A stretch of 64,000 bases of DNA from NBLH01 sp050296515 (GCA_050296515.1 JBNKRJ010000067.1:1-64000), one strand, 5' to 3'. Positions 26,313-36,568 are shown, numbered from the stretch's first letter. The notes: generated by a model not told the origin, from the letters alone. Numbers and translations: made by a program.

Positions 26313-28109
26313 ATGAAAAAAGTTCATACAAAGTTATCAGAATTACCAGCAACCGCAATATGCGGAAACGACATCAGTTCTTCAGTATTATATGTTTCGG
26401 CTTTGTCAATTGCCTTTGCCGGGCAATATGCCTGGATTACTCTTTTGATTGTAGCCCTGGTGCTTTATGTTTTCAGAAGAATCTACGGTGAGGTTGTTGG
26501 TGCGCTGCCCCTGAACGGAGGAGCTTATAATGCGCTTTTAAACACGACCAGCAAATCTACCGCCTCTGTTGCTGCTACATTAACTTTGTTATCTTACATG
26601 GCTACCTCGGTAATTTCAGGAAATGAAGCCATGCACTATTTATCGCATCTGTGGCCTTTTCTGACAGAGAGCATAACAATTGCCAGCGTATCGGTTGAGG
26701 TTGTAATAATAGCAACAATTGTACTTCTTGGAATATTTGCGTCATTGACTATCATGGGAATTTCCGAATCATCGAAAGTTGCAATTGGTATTTTCTTATT
26801 TCATCTGGCCTCTCTTGCTATTTTAGCTATTGCTATCATAATTTACCTGATGTCGAATGGATTTAGCGTTTTTGAGAAAAACTGGAATTTTCCTATGGAA
26901 GGCAGCATCACCATGGCTATTTTCTTTGGTTTTTCAGCATCAATGCTTGGGATAAGTGGTTTTGAAAGTTCAGCAAACTTTGTTGAAGAGCAGGATAAGG
27001 GTGTTTTCCCAAAAACATTAAGAAATATGTGGATTGTTGTAAGCATTATTAATCCATTGATGGCCTTTTTTGCACTTTCTATTGTTCCTATTCCTGAGAT
27101 TACAGAAGAGCATAAAACAACTTTATTGTCTCACATGGGTGAGGTTGCTTCAGGTGGATGGTTGGCAACCATTATTTCAATTGATGCGGTGTTGGTTTTA
27201 AGTGGTGCTGTGCTTACTTCGTTTGTAGGCGTTTCCGGATTACTCGAAAGGATGACACTTGACAGAGTTATGCCACAGTATTTTCTAAAGAAGAACAAAA
27301 AAGGAAGTTCATACCGAATCATTATGGTTTTTTTCTTTTTGAGTGTTTCCGTTTTATTAATTACTGGTGGAGACGTTGCTTTACTGGCAGGAGTTTATAC
27401 TATTTCCTTTTTATCAGTAATGGGGCTGTTTGCTGTTGGTAATATTTTGTTAAAGGTAAAGCGTTCCAGGTTACCCCGTCCTGAAAGAGCAAGCTGGGGC
27501 GGTTTGCTGGTTGCACTTGCAGGGGTTAGTGTTGCTTTAATTGGAAATATAAATATGGAGCCTGAAGAGGTTGGTGCTCCTTCAAATTTTATGATATTCC
27601 TTGAATATTTTATACCTGCCATTTTGTTTGTGATGTTTATGTTAAAGAGAGTAACTATTTTACGGATACTTCTTGTAATTATTCAATATATTTCAAATAC
27701 CATTAGAAAATGGGCTTATGAGATTGACAAAAGGATTATCAATTTGATTCATGAAATTGATGGACAAGAGTTTGTGTTTTTTACAAAGGGCGATAATCTT
27801 TCCAATCTGAATAAGGTAATTCTGTATATCAAAAAGAACGAACAGACAAGAAGACTTCGTGTGGTTAATGTTTGCGAAAAAGAAGAAGCGATTCCTAAGC
27901 ACCTTTTAGACGATATTGATTTTCTTGACAGAGAGTATCCGGAAATTAGAATTGAATTTGTGAGGGTGATTGGGAAATTTAATCCCGAGTTTATTAATCA
28001 ATATTCTAAAACACATAAAATCCCAATTAATTTTATGTTTATTGGATCACCAAGCGAACATTTTCCTCATCGAATTGAAGAATTGGGTGGTGTGAGATTA
28101 ATAATCTAG
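26313..28109 (+). CDS. APC superfamily amino acid/polyamine permease with C-terminal soluble domain
   Basis: A 598-residue protein. About 12 transmembrane segments cover residues 20-460 and begin with the APC signature TAICGNDISSSVLYVSALSI. FGFSASMLGISGFESSANFVEEQ, the conserved TM6 region, lies near 205. The C-terminal 130 residues (from IDKRIINLIHEIDG) are hydrophilic and may be a regulatory domain. The substrate, an amino acid or amine, cannot be read from sequence. It is monocistronic. Confidence 0.87.
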   Translation: MKKVHTKLSELPATAICGNDISSSVLYVSALSIAFAGQYAWITLLIVALVLYVFRRIYGEVVGALPLNGGAYNALLNTTSKSTASVAATLTLLSYMATSVISGNEAMHYLSHLWPFLTESITIASVSVEVVIIATIVLLGIFASLTIMGISESSKVAIGIFLFHLASLAILAIAIIIYLMSNGFSVFEKNWNFPMEGSITMAIFFGFSASMLGISGFESSANFVEEQDKGVFPKTLRNMWIVVSIINPLMAFFALSIVPIPEITEEHKTTLLSHMGEVASGGWLATIISIDAVLVLSGAVLTSFVGVSGLLERMTLDRVMPQYFLKKNKKGSSYRIIMVFFFLSVSVLLITGGDVALLAGVYTISFLSVMGLFAVGNILLKVKRSRLPRPERASWGGLLVALAGVSVALIGNINMEPEEVGAPSNFMIFLEYFIPAILFVMFMLKRVTILRILLVIIQYISNTIRKWAYEIDKRIINLIHEIDGQEFVFFTKGDNLSNLNKVILYIKKNEQTRRLRVVNVCEKEEAIPKHLLDDIDFLDREYPEIRIEFVRVIGKFNPEFINQYSKTHKIPINFMFIGSPSEHFPHRIEELGGVRLII

Positions 28110-28280
28110 TAACCAGGTAGTTAATCTGTTTTGTAAGTTTCTTTTTTCATAAAGTTTAGTTCGCATTACTTTTCATTTTTGTTGTTTTCTTGTATTTATT
28201 GAAACCAGCTTTTTGTGGAATGTGCTTCACGTGGAACAAACCTTTGTATTGAAACAATATTAAATTCCTTTAAATACTTG

Positions 28281-28330
28281 TGTCAAGTCAGGTATGATAT
28301 TCCTGGTAATTAGCCTTAACATGATACTGG
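28281..28330. repeat. Palindromic repeat family B, short copy
   Basis: TGTCAAGTCAGGTATGATAT through AATTAGCC to ACATGATACTGGC matches both outer parts of the elements at 16647 and 46450 but lacks the central CAGGTG hairpin, so it looks like an internal deletion derivative. It lies 50 bases before the H-NOX gene. Confidence 0.75.
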
Positions 28331-28381
28331 CTTTGATTCCTTGCCATTACTTTGTAAATTAGATCGATAAATAATTTACAA

Positions 28382-28906
28382 ATGCACGGTGCTTTTATTG
28401 TTGGTCTTAAAGAAATGATAATCAATAGGTTTGATGAAAGCTTCTGGTTGGAAATTTTGCATGATGCTGATTTTGAGCCAGATTTCCATCCTGTCTCCAA
28501 TCATGAACTGGATGATGCAAAAGCATTATTGCTGATTAAGATAGCAGCAAAGAAGTTGAGTTTAGGAGATCGCAAATTTGGTGAAACCTTTGGGAATTAC
28601 TGGATTAAAAACTTTGCGCGTGAAAAGTATTTTGCATTTTTTGATGCTTTTAAATCATCAAAAGATTTTATTAATCAATTAAGCGAAATACATAAAAAAT
28701 TAACTGGCAACCTTCAAAACCCTATGCCTCCTATTTTTGAAATTACCTGGGAAACGCCACATAGTGCCCTGGTTATTTATAAATCAAACAGGGGTTTAAT
28801 TCATATTGCTGTGGGCTTGTTAAAAGCTTTAGGTGATTATTACAACGAGGAAGTTTCTGTTTACCACGTTGAAAACAATGGAATTAAGGTTTTCTTTAAG
28901 TCATAG
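28382..28906 (+). CDS. Stand-alone H-NOX haem nitric oxide/oxygen sensor
   Basis: A 174-residue H-NOX (HNOB) domain that binds haem and senses NO or O2. It starts MHGAFIVGLKEMI, carries the proximal haem ligand His104 in LSEIHKKL, and has the haem propionate-binding motif YxSxR as YKSNR (Tyr133, Ser135, Arg137). The length is exactly one domain. No distal Tyr of the O2-binding type can be judged without alignment. There is no kinase or cyclase next door, since the neighbours are VanZ and an APC permease, so the partner is unknown. A short ATAGATC hairpin follows the stop. Confidence 0.88.
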   Translation: MHGAFIVGLKEMIINRFDESFWLEILHDADFEPDFHPVSNHELDDAKALLLIKIAAKKLSLGDRKFGETFGNYWIKNFAREKYFAFFDAFKSSKDFINQLSEIHKKLTGNLQNPMPPIFEITWETPHSALVIYKSNRGLIHIAVGLLKALGDYYNEEVSVYHVENNGIKVFFKS

Positions 28907-29166
28907 ATCCATTGATCTATAATACTTGAGGTATATAAGGTTTCTTTTTAATAAAATTGATAGAAGATTGATGTGATTGATGAAAGATGGAGGGCTAACT
29001 TCTTTTCTGAACACCAATTTTTTAATAAAAGTTTTGTGCAAAACTGAAATAATGTCAAATGTTTTCTTACATCAATTATTTGGTTATGTTTATTAACTTT
29101 TTGTAATCATTGGTCATTTTACAAATCATCTTAATATAAATTGGATAATTTTGATTTAAAAACAAA

Positions 29167-29574
29167 ATGAAGAAATCTTATTTTTCAGTTATATTTCTTG
29201 GTTATCTAATCTTTTTAACCATTTACAGCGTAATCCCCACTGTTAGCATGTCAGAAAAATATGGCATTGGTGGATTCGAACTTCGATTGGATTACTGGTT
29301 GCATCTTGGTGCTTATTTTGGTGTAGCTTTTTTGTTTCTACTTTGGCAGTTTAACTCATTGGTTGACAGGCGAATATTGGTTGTTGGATTAACCTGGTTG
29401 GGTTGCGAATTGTTTGCCTACACCACAGAACTCATTCAGCTTCTTGTACCTGGCCGCACCTACAACATTTATGATTTTGTGGCTAACACTTCCGGCATAG
29501 CAATAGCTTATTTGTTCTTTATAATTTTTAAAAAGCGTTTGAAGCAATCTAAATTGCGGATGATAAGTGTATAA
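29167..29574 (+). CDS. VanZ-like membrane protein
   Basis: A 135-residue protein with four hydrophobic segments: near residues 5-23, 45-65, 70-90 and 105-125. It has the conserved DYWLHLGAYFGVAFLFLLW and ELIQLLVPGRTYNIYDFVANTSG, the VanZ-like family pattern. The function of small VanZ-like proteins is mostly unknown; the founding member affects teicoplanin resistance, which should not be assumed here. A bidirectional terminator separates it from polA. Confidence 0.82.
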   Translation: MKKSYFSVIFLGYLIFLTIYSVIPTVSMSEKYGIGGFELRLDYWLHLGAYFGVAFLFLLWQFNSLVDRRILVVGLTWLGCELFAYTTELIQLLVPGRTYNIYDFVANTSGIAIAYLFFIIFKKRLKQSKLRMISV

Positions 29575-29601
29575 AAAAAAGAGGCATTACCTCTTTTTTT
29601 A
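29575..29601. terminator. Bidirectional terminator between vanZ-like gene and polA
   Basis: A run of A, then GAGG-CATTA-CCTC, then a run of T. Including the A/T runs, the stem serves both converging genes. Confidence 0.8.
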
Positions 29602-29628
29602 TACACTATCCTGATTATAAATTTAAAA

Positions 29629-32406
29629 TTAATGCGCTTCTAACCAATTGGTGCCTGTACCAATGTCAACTGTTAATGGAACCGAAAGTTGCGCTGCAGT
29701 TTCCATTTCTACTTTTACCAATTGTTTTACTCTTTCAAGTTCCTCTTTGTAAACATCAAAAACCAATTCATCGTGTACCTGAAGAATCATTTTACTTTTA
29801 ATGTTTTCTTCCTTAAACCTGGTATGAATTTTTGCCATTGCAATTTTTATGATGTCAGCAGCAGTTCCCTGAATTGGTGCATTGATTGCGTTTCGTTCAG
29901 CAACACCCCTGACAACAGCATTTCTTGAATTGATATCTGGCAAATAGCGCTTTCTTCCAAAAAGTGTACTTACATATTCGTTATCGCGGGCAAAAGCAAT
30001 TTGCTTTTCCATGTATTGTTTTACTTTTGGATACGTAGTAAAGTAATTATCAATTAAACTTTTAGCTTCACTACGTGAAATACCAATGTTCTGTGCCAGA
30101 CCAAAAGATGAAATTCCATAAATAATTCCGAAGTTAGCCGATTTTGCCTGGCTACGCATATCCTTGCTTACTTCAGATTGTTCCACGTTGAATACTTTGG
30201 ATGCAGTTGCAGCATGAATATCCTCATTGTTTTTAAATGCAGAAATCATGTTTTCATCTTCACTCATTGCAGCAATTAGTCTCAATTCTATTTGAGAATA
30301 GTCGGCTGCAAATAGAATTTTATCATCTCCGGAAGCTACAAATGCTTTTCTAATTTCCCTGCCTTCAGCCGTTCTGATCGGTATATTCTGTAAGTTTGGA
30401 TTAGTTGAGCTTAAGCGACCTGTTGCAGCAACCGTTTGATTAAATGAAGTATGAACTTTTCCGGTTTTTTCATTAATAAGTTTTGGAAGAGCATCAACAT
30501 AGGTTGACAATAACTTTTGTAAAGTTCTAAAATTCAGTATTTTATCTATTATTTTATGTTTGCTTTGAAGTTTTTGCAATTCCTGTTCGCTTGTTGAATA
30601 CTGTCCAGTCTTTGTTTTTTTAGGATTAGGGATAATCTTCATTTTCTCAAATAAAATCTCTCCTAATTGTTTTGGTGATGCTATGTTAAATTCGGTTTCG
30701 GCAAGCGCATAAATTTCAGATTCAACCTTCTTGATTTTTTCAGTTAACTCTTTAGAGTAATTTGCCAGGTTCTCTTTATCTAGTTTAACTCCTTCAAATT
30801 CGATATCCGCTAAAACTGGCAACAAGGGTATTTCAACTGTTTTAAATAATTCTGTAAACCCGTTTTTTTCCAGTAGTTTTTCCAATACAACTTTTAACTG
30901 AAGTGTTAAATCAGCATCTTCCCCAGCATATTCTTTAATCAATTGTGGATCAACATCGCGCATTGTTTTTTGGTCTTTCCCCTTGGGGCCAATTAATTCT
31001 TCAATCTCAACAGGATGGTAGTTAAGATACGTTTCAACCAAGAAATCAAAATTGTGTCGTTGTTCCGGTTGCAAAAGGTAGTGTGCAATCATTGTATCAA
31101 AGTAAGGACCTGCAACTTCAACTCCATAGCTTTTCAACATTTGCATATCAAACTTCAGGTTTTGTCCTACTTTAAGAATATTTTCACTGGCAAACAAATC
31201 TTTGAACTTCAGAACCAGTTTTTTTGATTTTTCTAAATCTTCTGGTAGGTACACATAATAGGCTTTGTTTTTCTCCCACGAGAAAGCTATTCCTGTAAGC
31301 TCTACTGTGTGATAATCCAGTCCGGTGGTCTCTGTGTCGAAACAAAATTCTTTTTGCCTGGAAAGGCTTAAAATGAGCTTTTCTATTTCGTCTTCTTTTT
31401 CAACAAGCTGATAATCGTGTTCAACAGTTTTTATAGTTTGGTATGTTCCCGGAGTACCAACTTGTTCTTCAGTAACTTCACCAGTATTCTTTTCTTCCGT
31501 TTTTTTATTTTCTTGTGTCTTTTGTGTACCTAAAATACTCGATGCCATTGTTTTAAACTCTAGTTCATCAAATATTTTCTGTAGTTTTTCTTTATCCGGC
31601 TCCTTGCGCTCTAGTTTTTCAACCTCCAATTCAACCGGCACGTCTAAAGGAATTGTCACCAATATTTTCGAAAGCTTTACAAGCTCTTTTGATGCAATTA
31701 CATTTTCTTTTTGCTTCCCTTTTAAAAGGTTAACATTCAAAACAAGCTTTTCAACACTCCCGAACTGCGCAATAAGTTTTGCCGCTGTTTTTTCACCAAT
31801 TCCTGGTACACCCGGAACATTATCAGAGGCATCGCCCCAAAGTGCAAGAATATCAATTACTTGTACTGGATTTGATATTCCATAATAATCGCAAATTTCT
31901 TTTTGTCCAACAATTTCAACTGGTTTTCCTTTACGTCCGGGCTTGTACATTTTAATTTTATCACTCACTAACTGTCCGTAATCTTTATCGGGAGTCATCA
32001 TGTATACATCAAAACCTTCTTTTTCTGCTTTTTTTGCCAGTGTTCCAATGGTATCGTCTGCCTCATAATTTTGAATTTCGATTACCGGAATTCTGAAACC
32101 CTCAATAATGGCTTTGATATGTGGAACTGCAAAAATAATATCTTCAGGAGTAGCTCCTCTGTTTGCTTTATATTCGGGATACAATTCCTTCCTAAAGCTA
32201 CCTCCTGGCGGATCAAAAACCACTGCAATATGCGATGGATTTTCTTTCCTCAAAATTTCGTTCAATGAATTTGTAAAACCAAAAATGGCTGATGTATTTT
32301 GTCCTTTTGAGTTAATCCTGGGATTATTAATAAAAGCATAGTATGCTCTAAAAATTAAAGAGTAAGCATCAATTAAGAATAGTTTTTTCTCTGAAGTTTC
32401 TGTCAT
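29629..32406 (-). CDS. polA: DNA polymerase I
   Basis: A 925-residue repair and Okazaki-processing polymerase. The N-terminal 290 residues are the 5' nuclease (FLIDAYSLIFRAYYAF, WGDASDNVPGVPGIGEKTA). The 3'-5' exonuclease keeps its acidic residues (FDTETTGLDYH, VGQNLKFDMQML, YAGEDADLTLQ), so proofreading appears intact. The polymerase has motif A ADYSQIELRLIAAMSED, motif B RSQAKSANFGIIYGIS and motif C LQVHDELVFD. A linker of about 35 residues rich in Glu, Lys and Thr separates the first two domains. Full length; monocistronic. Confidence 0.96.
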   Translation of the reverse strand: MTETSEKKLFLIDAYSLIFRAYYAFINNPRINSKGQNTSAIFGFTNSLNEILRKENPSHIAVVFDPPGGSFRKELYPEYKANRGATPEDIIFAVPHIKAIIEGFRIPVIEIQNYEADDTIGTLAKKAEKEGFDVYMMTPDKDYGQLVSDKIKMYKPGRKGKPVEIVGQKEICDYYGISNPVQVIDILALWGDASDNVPGVPGIGEKTAAKLIAQFGSVEKLVLNVNLLKGKQKENVIASKELVKLSKILVTIPLDVPVELEVEKLERKEPDKEKLQKIFDELEFKTMASSILGTQKTQENKKTEEKNTGEVTEEQVGTPGTYQTIKTVEHDYQLVEKEDEIEKLILSLSRQKEFCFDTETTGLDYHTVELTGIAFSWEKNKAYYVYLPEDLEKSKKLVLKFKDLFASENILKVGQNLKFDMQMLKSYGVEVAGPYFDTMIAHYLLQPEQRHNFDFLVETYLNYHPVEIEELIGPKGKDQKTMRDVDPQLIKEYAGEDADLTLQLKVVLEKLLEKNGFTELFKTVEIPLLPVLADIEFEGVKLDKENLANYSKELTEKIKKVESEIYALAETEFNIASPKQLGEILFEKMKIIPNPKKTKTGQYSTSEQELQKLQSKHKIIDKILNFRTLQKLLSTYVDALPKLINEKTGKVHTSFNQTVAATGRLSSTNPNLQNIPIRTAEGREIRKAFVASGDDKILFAADYSQIELRLIAAMSEDENMISAFKNNEDIHAATASKVFNVEQSEVSKDMRSQAKSANFGIIYGISSFGLAQNIGISRSEAKSLIDNYFTTYPKVKQYMEKQIAFARDNEYVSTLFGRKRYLPDINSRNAVVRGVAERNAINAPIQGTAADIIKIAMAKIHTRFKEENIKSKMILQVHDELVFDVYKEELERVKQLVKVEMETAAQLSVPLTVDIGTGTNWLEAH

Positions 32407-32474
32407 GGCAAAATAGTCTTAGTTTTGTGCGAAGGTAAAAAGATTTTTAGACTATTTTGTTGTCGGAATTTTGA

Positions 32475-34664
32475 CTAATTTTTGAGAACTTCTTGTGTTT
32501 CGTAAGGAATTATGAAATAAAATCGTGAACCTTTCCCTTTTTCGGACTCAACAAATAATTCTCCTCTTAGTTTGTGAACAAGGCTTTTTGAAATAGGTAG
32601 ACCTAATCCGACACCTTTGTTTTTGTATTTATCATTTTCCTGAACCTGGCTAAATCGTTGGAAAATGGTATTGAAATGTACTTTATCAATTCCAAGTCCA
32701 GTGTCTTTTACAAAAAATTCGATATTGGTATAATTAACTAATTTACAGCCAAATAGGATTACACCACTTTCGGTAAACTTGATTGCGTTATCAATTAAGT
32801 TTATAAAAATTTGTTTAATGATATTCCTGTCTGCAACTACCATGTTATTTTCCGGCAACAGTTGGTTGGTAAATTCAATTTTTACCTTGCTCTTATTTAT
32901 ATCAAATAGTTGTTTACTGAAATAAAGCATCAATTCCTGGAATAAAACATTGATATCGAAATAAGTTTTGTTCACTATTATTTGACCTGATTCAATTTTG
33001 GAAATTTCAATAATGTTATCAATTACTTTATGAAGTTGTTCGGTACTTTTTATTAGAATTTCGGTATACTTAATTCTGTCTATTTCATTTAGGTTGCTAT
33101 TGCTTAATAAGCTTCCAAAACCCATAACAGCATTCATTGGGGTCCGAATCTCATGCGACATATTTGTGAGGAAAGCTGTTTTTAAAAGATCGCTTTCTTT
33201 TGCCTTTTTTACAGCATCTTCAAGATGTTTTGTTTTCTCATCTACAATTTTTTCAAGGTTGTTTTTGTAGGTGTTTAGTAAATCGTTTTGTTGAATTATT
33301 TCTTCCACCTGTGACGAAATTGTGTTATTCTGCTCAATAATTTTGTCGTTTTGTTCTTTTAACTTTTTCTTACTTTTTACCACGTAATACAAAAATGTAG
33401 CTACAATAACAAAAAGTATTAAAACGCTAAAAATCATATTTTTATAAATCTTTCGGCCCTCTTTCTCATTTGCAAGTTCATTCTCAAGAGATTCTATTTT
33501 TTTTAATTCACTTTCTTTTTCGTAGCTGTGTATTAGCATTGTTAAATTTAAATCGTCGAGGGTGTCTTTCCAATTGGCATATTCCCAAAGAAAATTATAG
33601 GCCGAATCTATATTTTGTTTGTAGAAATACAATTCGGAAATCAGTTTGTTAGTTTCAACAAGTCGCTTTATATTATTAATTTTTTGAGCCTCTTTTAAAG
33701 CTGCTTTATAGTTGGTTATAGCCAGATCGATTTGCCTTAAAAGCGTATATACTTTTGCTTTTTTGTCATATATTTTTACCAGGTTTCTGGTATCATTGAG
33801 CGAACTTGCAATTTTTACACTTAAATCATAATATTTTAAAGCTTTATCATATTCTCCAATTTTAGCATAATAATCGCCTTCTTTCTCCTTTATTGTATGA
33901 AGCAAGTCCTGTTCCGTTGAAAGTCTGTTGTATTCTTCAGCTTTTTTTAAATAATATTCTGCACTATCGAAATTGTTTAGGGATAAGTGCATATTGGATA
34001 AATGTAAACTTGTATTTGTTTTTCTGTAGTAGTCATGAATTAAATCGCAAACTTGCATCGATTTGTGATAGTAAATCATTGCACTGTCAATTTCTTTGGT
34101 CTTTTCATAAACCATAGCAAGGTTTAGAAAAGTAATAGCAATGCCTACTGTATCTTCTTTATTTTCAGCATGATTAAACAAATCTAGTGCATCAAAATAA
34201 TAACTTAGTGCATCATCATACATTCCTTCGGCATAATAAACATTCCCGATATTAATTAACCACCATTTTATTTTTCCCTTTCTTTTTTTGTGGGTTTTCA
34301 TTGCCAGTTTGATATAGTCCAATGCAAGTGAATAAAGCTCATAATCCATATACATATTTGACATTTTGCCATACCAGTTAATCAATTCTTTTAGATCTTT
34401 TTTCCTTTTGGCAATTTCAATAGCTTTATTTCCAACTTTTGTTGATTTGTTAAAATCGCGGGTAGAATATTTATCGAAAAGACCTTCTAATGAGGCAAAT
34501 GCAACTGAATCGTTTTCGCTTTCCTTAAGACTATTACTTATCTCATCTTCAATAGCTAACTGATTTTCCTGGGCACAAATCTGCTGATTATTCTCCAGTA
34601 TAGATATACTTAAAAGAGTAATTATTAAAACTTTATGACAGCAATGAAACAAAAACTGCATCAA
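32475..34664 (-). CDS. TPR-containing sensor histidine kinase
   Basis: A 729-residue protein. An N-terminal hydrophobic signal or anchor is followed by about 350 residues of TPRs (KWWLINIGNVYYAEGMYDDA, AITFLNLAMVYEKTKEIDSA), probably periplasmic. A transmembrane segment near residues 410-432 leads to a coiled coil (LKEQNDKIIEQNNTISSQ). HisKA carries the phospho-acceptor in FLTNMSHEIRTPMNAVMGF, and HATPase has IFINLIDNAIKFTE and GVGLGLPISKSLV. It has no receiver of its own, and a single-domain receiver gene lies just upstream. The architecture is common in Bacteroidota. Stimulus unknown. Confidence 0.9.
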   Translation of the reverse strand: MMQFLFHCCHKVLIITLLSISILENNQQICAQENQLAIEDEISNSLKESENDSVAFASLEGLFDKYSTRDFNKSTKVGNKAIEIAKRKKDLKELINWYGKMSNMYMDYELYSLALDYIKLAMKTHKKRKGKIKWWLINIGNVYYAEGMYDDALSYYFDALDLFNHAENKEDTVGIAITFLNLAMVYEKTKEIDSAMIYYHKSMQVCDLIHDYYRKTNTSLHLSNMHLSLNNFDSAEYYLKKAEEYNRLSTEQDLLHTIKEKEGDYYAKIGEYDKALKYYDLSVKIASSLNDTRNLVKIYDKKAKVYTLLRQIDLAITNYKAALKEAQKINNIKRLVETNKLISELYFYKQNIDSAYNFLWEYANWKDTLDDLNLTMLIHSYEKESELKKIESLENELANEKEGRKIYKNMIFSVLILFVIVATFLYYVVKSKKKLKEQNDKIIEQNNTISSQVEEIIQQNDLLNTYKNNLEKIVDEKTKHLEDAVKKAKESDLLKTAFLTNMSHEIRTPMNAVMGFGSLLSNSNLNEIDRIKYTEILIKSTEQLHKVIDNIIEISKIESGQIIVNKTYFDINVLFQELMLYFSKQLFDINKSKVKIEFTNQLLPENNMVVADRNIIKQIFINLIDNAIKFTESGVILFGCKLVNYTNIEFFVKDTGLGIDKVHFNTIFQRFSQVQENDKYKNKGVGLGLPISKSLVHKLRGELFVESEKGKGSRFYFIIPYETQEVLKN

Positions 34665-34787
34665 AAGACAGGTTTATAAATTTACATTAAACATTTATTA
34701 TTGTTATAGACTTTTTACTTATTTCAAAAATTAAACCAAAAATTGTAAATTTAAATATAAATTGTACTATCTAAACTTAGATTTCGG

Positions 34788-35180
34788 TTATATAAACTGT
34801 GCTATTAGTCTTGTACGAATTTCTTTTTCAATAGGTTTGCTAATATATTCATCACAACCTGCTTCAATTGCTTTTTCTCTGTCTCCGGAAAGAGCATAGG
34901 CTGTTTGGGCTATTATGGGGATGGTTTTGTTTTTTTGTTTTATTTCTTCAGTAGCTTTAAAACCATTTAATATTGGCTTTTTTAAATCCATCAGAATTAG
35001 ATTTATTTTAGGTGTATTATTAAAAGTGCTAATTGCTTCTTTTCCATTTTTTGCCCTTAGAATATTTACTCTAGTTATAGTTAGTACCTCTCGCAAGAAT
35101 AGAAAATTGAAATCCTCATCTTCAGCGATTAGAATAGTTTTATCATGCCAGTCGAAATTTGTTTTCCCTTTTTCTCCCAT
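34788..35180 (-). CDS. Single-domain response regulator (receiver only)
   Basis: A 130-residue CheY-like receiver with a 14-residue polar N-terminal extension. The acidic pocket is AEDED, the phospho-acceptor Asp65 lies in LILMDLKKPILNG, Thr93 in IIAQTAYAL and Lys115 in YISKPI, so it is competent for phosphorylation. DLKKP instead of the usual DxxMP is slightly unusual. It is encoded 123 bases upstream of the TPR histidine kinase on the same strand, which suggests a two-component pair whose output is protein-protein contact. Confidence 0.87.
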   Translation of the reverse strand: MGEKGKTNFDWHDKTILIAEDEDFNFLFLREVLTITRVNILRAKNGKEAISTFNNTPKINLILMDLKKPILNGFKATEEIKQKNKTIPIIAQTAYALSGDREKAIEAGCDEYISKPIEKEIRTRLIAQFI

Positions 35181-35521
35181 ACTTTCAGTTATTATTTAGC
35201 TATTTGGTTCGGTGATAACTAAAAGCCGATGTAGGTTGTATCTACATCGGAATTAATGTATAATATATTTTCCAGGTTGTTTTTCAAGTGCTTTGTGTTC
35301 TTTCGTAAAGTTAATTAGTATACTTTTTAAAAGTATGTAAATATATTAAAATCAATGTTTTCAGCGACTTTCTTTAGCAAAAAATATTTTTTTATTAAAA
35401 CCGTTACGTTATAATAAGCATCAAATTTATTGATTATGATTTTTAAAACATTCGTGTTAACTTTAAGTACCAATAATAGATGAATATTTATGAAATTAAT
35501 ACTTAATATAAAACTACTCCT
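35181..35521. other. Intergenic region with a perfect hairpin
   Basis: CCGATGTAG (35226-35234) and CTACATCGG (35242-35250) form a nine-pair stem with a seven-base loop. There is no T run, so it may be a regulatory hairpin rather than a terminator. The other 300 bases hold nothing supported. Confidence 0.55.
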
Positions 35522-36568
35522 ATGAAGAAAAAACTTATTGCAATTACTATGCTGCTTAGTTCTATAGGTGTTTTGGCTCAGTTTCCTGAACATGTCAAGA
35601 GTATTATTTGCCAGCCTAATGCAACTGTTGAAGTTAAAGGAAATTTATCACAAGGGCAGCTTATAAATGATCTATCTTGGGCATGGAAAAGTTCTGTTGC
35701 TTGTTTTCCCGGAACTCAAAAAGAGAAATTTACAGGAAACCATGTTTTGTACTCAACAGAAATTCCTCCGCATGCTATTATGAATATTACAGTTATTCCT
35801 GATGATAAAAATGCCGATTTTAGCATTTATGCTTATCAAATCGGGACAACAAATTTTTCAACTGTTCCTAATTTAAGTTCATGTGTAAGCTGTGAGGCTG
35901 AGCACAAATGGGATTATCCCAAAAAGGGACGTACTCAGGATCACACCCGTTCGGTAAGCTTAAACGCTATTAAAAATCCCTATAACGTGGTTATTGGAGT
36001 TGTTGGGGCAAAAGGACTGAAAAGTGGAGGGTTTTCTTTGGCTATTCAATTGGAAGGAGGCGAAGTAAATTTAGCGAAACAAGAAGAAGTTAAGGTGTTT
36101 TCAATCAAGTGCGAAAAAGGAAAAGTTTTGTCTTACGAAGGAAATTTAAACAAAGGTGTTCAAATTCATGATTTATCATGGGCCTGGAATAGTTCTGTTG
36201 CATGTTTTCCTGAAACCCAGAAGCAAAAGTTTACGGGTAATCATGTTGTTTATGTCACAGAGATTCCGAGATATTCAAAAATGGAAGTAAGTGTGGTTCC
36301 TAAAGATGTAAATGCCAATTTTAGCTTGTATGTTTATGAAATAGGAACTAACAGCACTGCTGTTGTACCTAATTTACCATCTTGTGTTAGTTGTGAGGTT
36401 GCTCATAAATGGGATAGACCTCATAAAAATCAAACCCAGGATCATACAAGAACAGTGTCTAATATTACCGCAATTAATAATCCTTACAAGGTTGTTATTG
36501 GCGTTGTTGGAGCAAATGGTTTAAAGGAAGGTGAGTACACTTTGAACGTGAAACTTGAATCAAGATAA
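35522..36568 (+). CDS. Secreted protein built from two tandem repeats, unknown function
   Basis: A 348-residue protein with a signal peptide (MKKKLIAITMLLSSIGVLAQ) and two homologous halves of about 155 residues (roughly 25-180 and 195-348). Each half contains a DLSWAW.SSVACFP segment, TQK.KFTGNHV.Y, VPNL.SCVSCE..HKWD and TQDHTR, then NPY.VVIGVVGA. Each half has four Cys in matching places, so two disulfides per repeat are likely. No family is recognised. The halves differ moderately, so the duplication is not recent. A strong hairpin follows the stop. Confidence 0.75.
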   Translation: MKKKLIAITMLLSSIGVLAQFPEHVKSIICQPNATVEVKGNLSQGQLINDLSWAWKSSVACFPGTQKEKFTGNHVLYSTEIPPHAIMNITVIPDDKNADFSIYAYQIGTTNFSTVPNLSSCVSCEAEHKWDYPKKGRTQDHTRSVSLNAIKNPYNVVIGVVGAKGLKSGGFSLAIQLEGGEVNLAKQEEVKVFSIKCEKGKVLSYEGNLNKGVQIHDLSWAWNSSVACFPETQKQKFTGNHVVYVTEIPRYSKMEVSVVPKDVNANFSLYVYEIGTNSTAVVPNLPSCVSCEVAHKWDRPHKNQTQDHTRTVSNITAINNPYKVVIGVVGANGLKEGEYTLNVKLESR

